IMG/VR virus record: IMGVR_UViG_3300035698_004930
Location: 1 to 34,736 of that record
DNA length: 34,736 bases
Reading direction: 5' to 3' (one strand)
Source: a virus
Shown in pieces: positions 31,540 to 34,736 of the stretch. Position 1 is the first letter of the stretch. The number at the start of each line of letters is the position of its first letter. The notes beneath the pieces were generated by a model that saw nothing but the letters and a program-made list of their open reading frames with translations, did not search any database and was not told where the DNA came from. The position numbers and the translations under genes are program-made.

Positions 31540-31700
31540 TGTTTTATCTCTCTATAGCTTACAAATATATCGCCATCTTTCTTAAGCTCTTGCTTAATCG
31601 AATTTAATTGGCGCTTTGTCATTTTTGTAGTCTGCCAAAGATCATAAGTGGTAGCAATGCCATTTTTTTTTACATATTTAACTTCAAAATGTCTTTTCAT
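31527..31700 (-). CDS. Small basic unknown protein (57 aa)
   Basis: MKRHFEVKYVKKNGIATTYD then LWQTTKMTKRQLNSIKQELK and KDGDIFVSYREIKQLQN. The ATG overlaps the stop of the gene before (ATGA), supporting it. Beta start, helical middle. Not recognised. Confidence 0.65.
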   Translation of the reverse strand: MKRHFEVKYVKKNGIATTYDLWQTTKMTKRQLNSIKQELKKDGDIFVSYREIKQLQN

Positions 31701-32173
31701 TTTCCCATCCTCATTGTATTTTTATCGTTGACATTGGGGTCGCTATCGCTGTCAAAGTCTTCTAAATTATCTCTTTCAATCTCACAAAGAAGCGCCTCAA
31801 ACTCTCCTGATTCGTGTATTTCTTCACAGACAACACCTTTTAACTCTGCCATTTCTAAGTCGCTTATAACTGGGTTATAGTCGTTATCTAAGCTAAACAT
31901 AATGTCGTGGCTACTACCATTTATATCGATAGTTTGCGTGTATGATTTAACCGCGTTTTTAATTCTAAATATTCGGCAGTTGCTCGAATATTTGTCACTT
32001 ATAATCTCCGTTGTTCCGTACTCTTTAAGCTCTACCCATGCACGAATAGAAAGAACGTGCAGCGGCTTGCTCTTAGATACTTGTGTTAGCATTTGAACAC
32101 AACTACCATTGTCTAAAAACCTATCTTCAGTTGTTATCGTGAAGACCTTTCTACCTATTTTTATATCAATCAT
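31697..32173 (-). CDS. First leftward early protein, unknown (158 aa)
   Basis: It is the first gene transcribed from the leftward promoter, in the place where lambda has N or a Cro-like regulator. The sequence (MIDIKIGRKVFTITTEDRFL..., IRAWVELKEYGTTEIISD, then a very acidic NLEDFDSDSDPNVND) shows no HTH. GAGAGAGAA precedes ATG. An anti-host or regulatory role is possible but not shown. Confidence 0.6.
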   Translation of the reverse strand: MIDIKIGRKVFTITTEDRFLDNGSCVQMLTQVSKSKPLHVLSIRAWVELKEYGTTEIISDKYSSNCRIFRIKNAVKSYTQTIDINGSSHDIMFSLDNDYNPVISDLEMAELKGVVCEEIHESGEFEALLCEIERDNLEDFDSDSDPNVNDKNTMRMGK

Positions 32174-32204
32174 TTCTCTCTCGCTTGTTATTTAACTTGA
32201 GTGA

Positions 32205-32233
32205 ATTGTACTTGTAGTGCTTAACTATGTCAA
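32205..32233 (-). promoter_or_regulatory. Strong leftward early promoter
   Basis: Minus-strand TTGACA (32233-32228), 17-base spacer, TACAAT (32210-32205), close to consensus sigma-70. An operator arm overlaps spacer and -10. It would transcribe 32173 downward, including the recombination genes. Confidence 0.85.
32207..32223. promoter_or_regulatory. Operator, left copy
   Basis: TGTACTTGTAGTGCTTA, an exact inverted copy of 32265-32281. Each copy is itself an imperfect dyad of WGYAC half-sites separated by 5 bases, like Cro/CI-type operators. It covers the leftward -10. Confidence 0.75.
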
Positions 32234-32255
32234 TACAAAAAGTACGATATAGTTA

Positions 32256-32283
32256 TTGACTTAATAAGCACTACAAGTACACT
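32256..32283 (+). promoter_or_regulatory. Rightward early promoter, probably leaderless
   Basis: TTGACT (32256-32261), 16 bases, TACACT (32278-32283). The likely start of transcription falls on or beside the ATG at 32290, so the first gene may be read from a leaderless message. No ribosome site is seen before that ATG. Confidence 0.6.
32265..32281. promoter_or_regulatory. Operator, right copy
   Basis: TAAGCACTACAAGTACA, the inverse of the left operator, overlapping spacer and -10 of the rightward promoter. A protein bound to both would shut both arms together. The midpoint half-site AGTAC near 32241 could be a remnant third site. Confidence 0.75.
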
Positions 32284-32289
32284 AAATGA

Positions 32290-32520
32290 ATGAAAAAAAC
32301 ATATATAGAAAACTCGGAATTTAAAAGATACGTAAAAATCGCGGGCGGTGTTGCTGCTGCAATGATGCAACTTAACTGTTCATTATCATTAGTACACAAA
32401 GTTCAGACAGGTGAAAAAGGGCTAGGCAAGAAAAAAGCAATATGGATAAATGCTAAGCACCCACAGCTAGATTTAGTTAAATTATTAGAGCCTGGAGAAG
32501 GCAATAAAATGAGGGGCTAG
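32290..32520 (+). CDS. Cro-like HTH regulator
   Basis: 76 residues. VKIAGGVAAAMMQLNCSLSL followed by VHKVQTGEKGLGKKKA has the shape of a phage HTH: helix 2 with A-A-A, turn, recognition helix SLVHKVQTGEKG. It is directly downstream of the operator and is the best candidate to bind it. It is followed at 2 bases by the replication gene. No separate CI-like repressor is seen. Confidence 0.72.
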   Translation: MKKTYIENSEFKRYVKIAGGVAAAMMQLNCSLSLVHKVQTGEKGLGKKKAIWINAKHPQLDLVKLLEPGEGNKMRG

Positions 32521-32522
32521 CC

Positions 32523-33827
32523 GTGGTTTCTGGATTTATTACTCTGCATAGAAAAATAATTGAATGGGAGTGGTATACAGATGCTAATACCTTCCGTTTA
32601 TTCATGCACTTATTAATTCACGCGAATCATAAGTCTAAAAATTGGCGGGGAATAGTTATAGAACGCGGTGAGTTTTTAACAAGTCTAGAGTCACTATCCA
32701 CTAGCTTGAAGCTGTCAGTCCAACAAATTAGAACATCTTTGAAGAAGCTAGAAAGCACTCAAGAAATAACAAACAAATCAACAAACAAGAATAGAGTTAT
32801 AACCCTTACTAACTATGACTCTTATCAAGACAACGAAGGTGCCAGGAACAAGCAAACCAACAAGCAAGCAACAAGCAATCAACAAACAAGTAACAAACAA
32901 GTAACAACTACTAACAATGTAAACAATGATAACAATGAAACAATAAAGAAAAAGAGCGTAACAAAAAAAGCTAAAGCTTTCGTTCGCCCTTCAATTGAAG
33001 ACATAGAATCATACATTTTTGATAAAAAATTCTCAGTCGATGCTTATAATTTTTTTAATTACTACGAAAGCAATGGCTGGAAAGTTGGCAAGAACCCAAT
33101 GAAAAAATGGGAAGCAACGATAAATCAATGGGAATCACGAGATAAAAAGAAGGTAAAAATGAAACAAATAAAAGCAGCGACGGGAAAGGCCGCAAAATTA
33201 GCGACCATGAAAAATTCGTGCGGCAGTACAGCGAGCAATTTACCCCCGCCGAATAACGAAAACATAGATTCTTTCATGTTGATAATGGCTTTGCGATATG
33301 AATCGCTGTGGTCTAATAAATTCGCGAACTCAGCAACAGGTGCAATATTAAAAAATCAATGGAATGAGCTATTAAATAAAGTGCAGTATGAGCGCGTCAT
33401 TAAGGCTATTGAGAGACTTTCATTGTCGCACCCTGTGTATCCGCCGAAACTTGGTGAGTTCGAGCTTATGTGTCAACCCGACCCACTAGAATTGGGGTTG
33501 CCGACTTATGCCCAGGCATGGAAAGAGTTGAATTCAATTCGTGACCCGGGCGATAAAGCGATTTATTCGCACGGCATAATTTTAGCAGTATCGAAAGACC
33601 CGCGGTATGACAATCACAGATTAAAGCAGCTAAGTGAGTCAGCTTTCAAAAAAGTGTTTAATGACGGACTATATCAAAAATATATTAGCCAGGCATTGAT
33701 GGGCAAGGTTTTTAGGCTACCGCTGGTTATTGAAGACAAGACGATTAAAGCAACAAAAGACGAGCGGAAAAAAGCAGCTAATACATGCTGCCAAAACATG
33801 AAAAACATACTGAGAGGAAGGGTTTAA
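32523..33827 (+). CDS. O-P fusion replication protein
   Basis: 434 residues from GTG with GAGGGG ahead of it. Residues 1-105 resemble the winged-helix of phage O/DnaD-type initiators (ITLHRKIIEWEWYTDANTFR ... VITLTNYDSYQ). Residues 107-140 are an Asn/Gln/Thr/Lys repeat tract. Residues 155-205 (IEDIESYIFDKKFSVDAYNF; WKVGKNPMKKWEATINQW) form the O-type C-terminal module. Residues about 240-434 look like lambda P helicase loaders (YPPKLGEFELMC, GLPTYAQAWKEL, IYSHGIILAVSKD). An internal ATG 33159 after AAGAAGG could yield the P part alone (222 aa). Confidence 0.82.
   Translation: MVSGFITLHRKIIEWEWYTDANTFRLFMHLLIHANHKSKNWRGIVIERGEFLTSLESLSTSLKLSVQQIRTSLKKLESTQEITNKSTNKNRVITLTNYDSYQDNEGARNKQTNKQATSNQQTSNKQVTTTNNVNNDNNETIKKKSVTKKAKAFVRPSIEDIESYIFDKKFSVDAYNFFNYYESNGWKVGKNPMKKWEATINQWESRDKKKVKMKQIKAATGKAAKLATMKNSCGSTASNLPPPNNENIDSFMLIMALRYESLWSNKFANSATGAILKNQWNELLNKVQYERVIKAIERLSLSHPVYPPKLGEFELMCQPDPLELGLPTYAQAWKELNSIRDPGDKAIYSHGIILAVSKDPRYDNHRLKQLSESAFKKVFNDGLYQKYISQALMGKVFRLPLVIEDKTIKATKDERKKAANTCCQNMKNILRGRV
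32780..32905 (+). repeat. AAC/AAG-rich direct repeats in the replication gene, candidate origin
   Basis: AACAAACAAGT occurs twice in tandem (32881-32891 and 32892-32902), its core AACAAACAAG also at 32780-32789, and shorter AACAAGCAA units lie between. The strand is nearly G-free for long stretches. Lambda-type origins are iterons inside the O gene at just this point, between DNA-binding and helicase-recruiting parts. Confidence 0.5.
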
Positions 33828-33829
33828 TT

Positions 33830-34047
33830 ATGACAGAACAAGATTATATAAAAGTATCGAACAAAGCGAAGATACAAGCCGCGCCTAATGTGGCAAATAT
33901 TCCGAGTTTATAGCATCGCCCAGCAAATCGAAGGTTCTTGATTATATCGAGATAATGAAACAGGTAGTTAATGATAAGCATGAGATCGTGCTTTTCGAAA
34001 AAACATATCATTTAGTTTGCACTACACCGCACGTTATAAGCTTATAA
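33830..34047 (+). pseudogene. Small frame pair, possibly one frameshifted gene
   Basis: ATG 33830 opens 27 codons (MTEQDYIKVSNKAKIQAAPN VANIPSL) to TAG 33911. A second frame, shifted by -1 and open from about 33893, reads EFIASPSKSKVLDYIEIMKQ, then VVNDKHEIVLFEKTYHLVCT to TAA 34045. A one-base change near 33904 would join them. Alternatively the first is a complete micro-gene. The rest of 33828-34114 holds only a palindrome. Confidence 0.4.
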
Positions 34048-34048
34048 C
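34033..34048. repeat. Palindrome GTTATAAGCTTATAAC, copy 2
   Basis: A perfect 16-bp palindrome, with the same following string (ACAAGTT) as the copy behind ssb at 1216. It lacks the downstream hairpin arm and U-run present there, so it is not a terminator by itself. Both copies are in the rightward arm. Confidence 0.6.
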
Positions 34049-34114
34049 TACAAGTTAATTATATTTAGAAAGCATCAGTGTTACTGTATGTTTTTGAATA
34101 AACGAGGAGTGGAA

Positions 34115-34354
34115 ATGAGCAGCAAAGATTTTTTTAATCGTCGATGCGCTGGCTGCAAAAGCTGGAGAGGAGACAAGACACGAGCAAGAGCCATGCACGT
34201 TGAAAACCCTATGTCAATGGACTTTTTGCACGGGTGGGCAGAGGACGGGGACTGTATGCTTGAACATAAATGGCTAAACACATCAATTGAAGGCGATGCG
34301 ACCGTTGTTAATACAGTCGATGCTAATTTTGGCTGTATTCTTTGGACGGAGTAA
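34115..34354 (+). CDS. Small cysteine-containing protein (79 aa)
   Basis: I start at ATG 34115 because GAGGAG precedes it at good spacing; an upstream ATG at 34088 has no site. MSSKDFFNRRCAGCKSWRGD carries CxxC, with later Cys in GDCMLEHKW and FGCILW, so zinc binding is possible. It resembles small phage proteins with an N-terminal C-x2-C-x-W, but no known function. Confidence 0.65.
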   Translation: MSSKDFFNRRCAGCKSWRGDKTRARAMHVENPMSMDFLHGWAEDGDCMLEHKWLNTSIEGDATVVNTVDANFGCILWTE

Positions 34355-34357
34355 AGA

Positions 34358-34603
34358 ATGAAACAAACAAAATTAGGCTCATTGATTGAGTCATTAATGA
34401 ATATTTTAATTGGATTTGGAGTCGCATTAGCTTCACAGATTTTAGTCTTTCCTTTGTTTGAAATCCACGTTTCTCTGAGTACAAACTTATTGATTGGCGC
34501 GTGGTTTACAGTAATATCATTGGTACGTAGCTATGTGATTAGGCGATGGTTTGATGCTAGATTACATGCCGCAGCTGAAATGCTGGCAAAACAAGCATCT
34601 TGA
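34358..34603 (+). CDS. Two-TM membrane protein (DUF7220-like)
   Basis: 81 residues. SLIESLMNILIGFGVALASQ followed by ILVFPLF, then LSTNLLIGAWFTVISLVRSY and VIRRWFDARLH match a very common small phage membrane protein whose role is unknown. Two hydrophobic segments with a basic C-terminal helix. It begins 3 bases after the previous stop. Confidence 0.8.
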   Translation: MKQTKLGSLIESLMNILIGFGVALASQILVFPLFEIHVSLSTNLLIGAWFTVISLVRSYVIRRWFDARLHAAAEMLAKQAS

Positions 34604-34623
34604 TACTGCTAACAGTCTGTATT

Positions 34624-34643
34624 TGCGCGGCGAAGGTCGCGCA
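34624..34643 (+). other. Stable GC hairpin after the DUF7220 gene
   Basis: TGCGCGGC and GTCGCGCA form an 8-bp stem (one G-U) on a GAAG loop in an otherwise AT-rich 130-base tail. No U-run follows, so it may be an RNA-protecting element or attenuator. The rest of 34604-34736 holds only a purine-rich ribosome-site-like string at its end. Confidence 0.5.
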
Positions 34644-34736
34644 TAATCAGTGTGTTATAACCATAGACCTAAAAGTTATTTCCATCAAAAAACCGGATAG
34701 ATTAATATCTACTTATTGAAATTAAAGAGAGAATAT

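Noticed and set aside
32845-32905. AAC/AAG repeats as a CRISPR-like array
   Set aside because: Units are about 9-11 bases, without spacers, and lie in a coding frame.
1-34736. tRNA genes and integrase attachment sites
   Set aside because: No cloverleaf with TTC-loop consensus and no integrase gene or att-like repeat was found by eye.

Overview
The window is a compact, AT-rich tailed-phage genome or prophage of the small contractile-tail (myovirus) type. The evidence is a DUF3383-type sheath, a Gp138-type spike, a baseplate J protein, a Mu F-like head protein and a DUF2184-type capsid. A lambda-style early region (Exo/YqaJ nuclease, NinG, O/P-like replication gene, SSB) and an IS66-family insertion point to a low-GC Gram-negative host, probably a gammaproteobacterium. 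The species cannot be read from the sequence. I see no integrase, CI-type repressor, tRNA or CRISPR array.

Layout. Two divergent promoters sit at 32205-32283 around a 17-bp inverted operator. The rightward arm runs from 32290 to the end: a Cro-like protein, an O-P fusion replication protein and small accessory genes. It appears to resume at 1-1215 with a partial gene, an HTH protein, a small ORF and SSB, then stops at strong terminators (1232-1276 and 1364-1393). This fits a circular or circularly permuted genome, though the junction is unproven. The leftward arm occupies almost everything else, from 32173 down to 1398. In transcription order it holds unknown early genes, the IS66 element, recombination genes, ninG, lysis genes (M15 endolysin, 3-TM holin, membrane proteins), small and large terminase, portal, MuF, protease/scaffold, cement, capsid, connector genes, sheath, tube, tail chaperone with a -1 frameshift, tape measure, hub, plug, spike, wedge, J protein, DUF2612-type protein and a beta-helix tail fibre. 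Most adjacent genes overlap by ATGA or TGATG and are probably translationally coupled.

The most unusual object is in the terminase large-subunit gene. A 300-residue intein (20953-21852) splits the Walker A loop between GGAG and SGKS. The intein has no recognisable endonuclease domain on its own strand. On the opposite strand, wholly inside the intein DNA, lies a complete-looking HTH-HNH homing endonuclease frame (21102-21812) interrupted by one TGA. The DNA is thus read in both directions for about 700 bp: terminase/intein one way, endonuclease the other. The C-terminal part of the endonuclease lies directly antisense to catalytic block B of the intein.

Other notable points are a T TTT TTC slippery site in the tail chaperone, a natural O-P fusion with an internal ribosome site and in-gene repeats, an IS66 copy with intact 15-bp ends and an 8-bp target duplication, a hairpin that buries the ninG start codon, and several small genes broken by a nonsense codon or frameshift while the structural genes stay intact.
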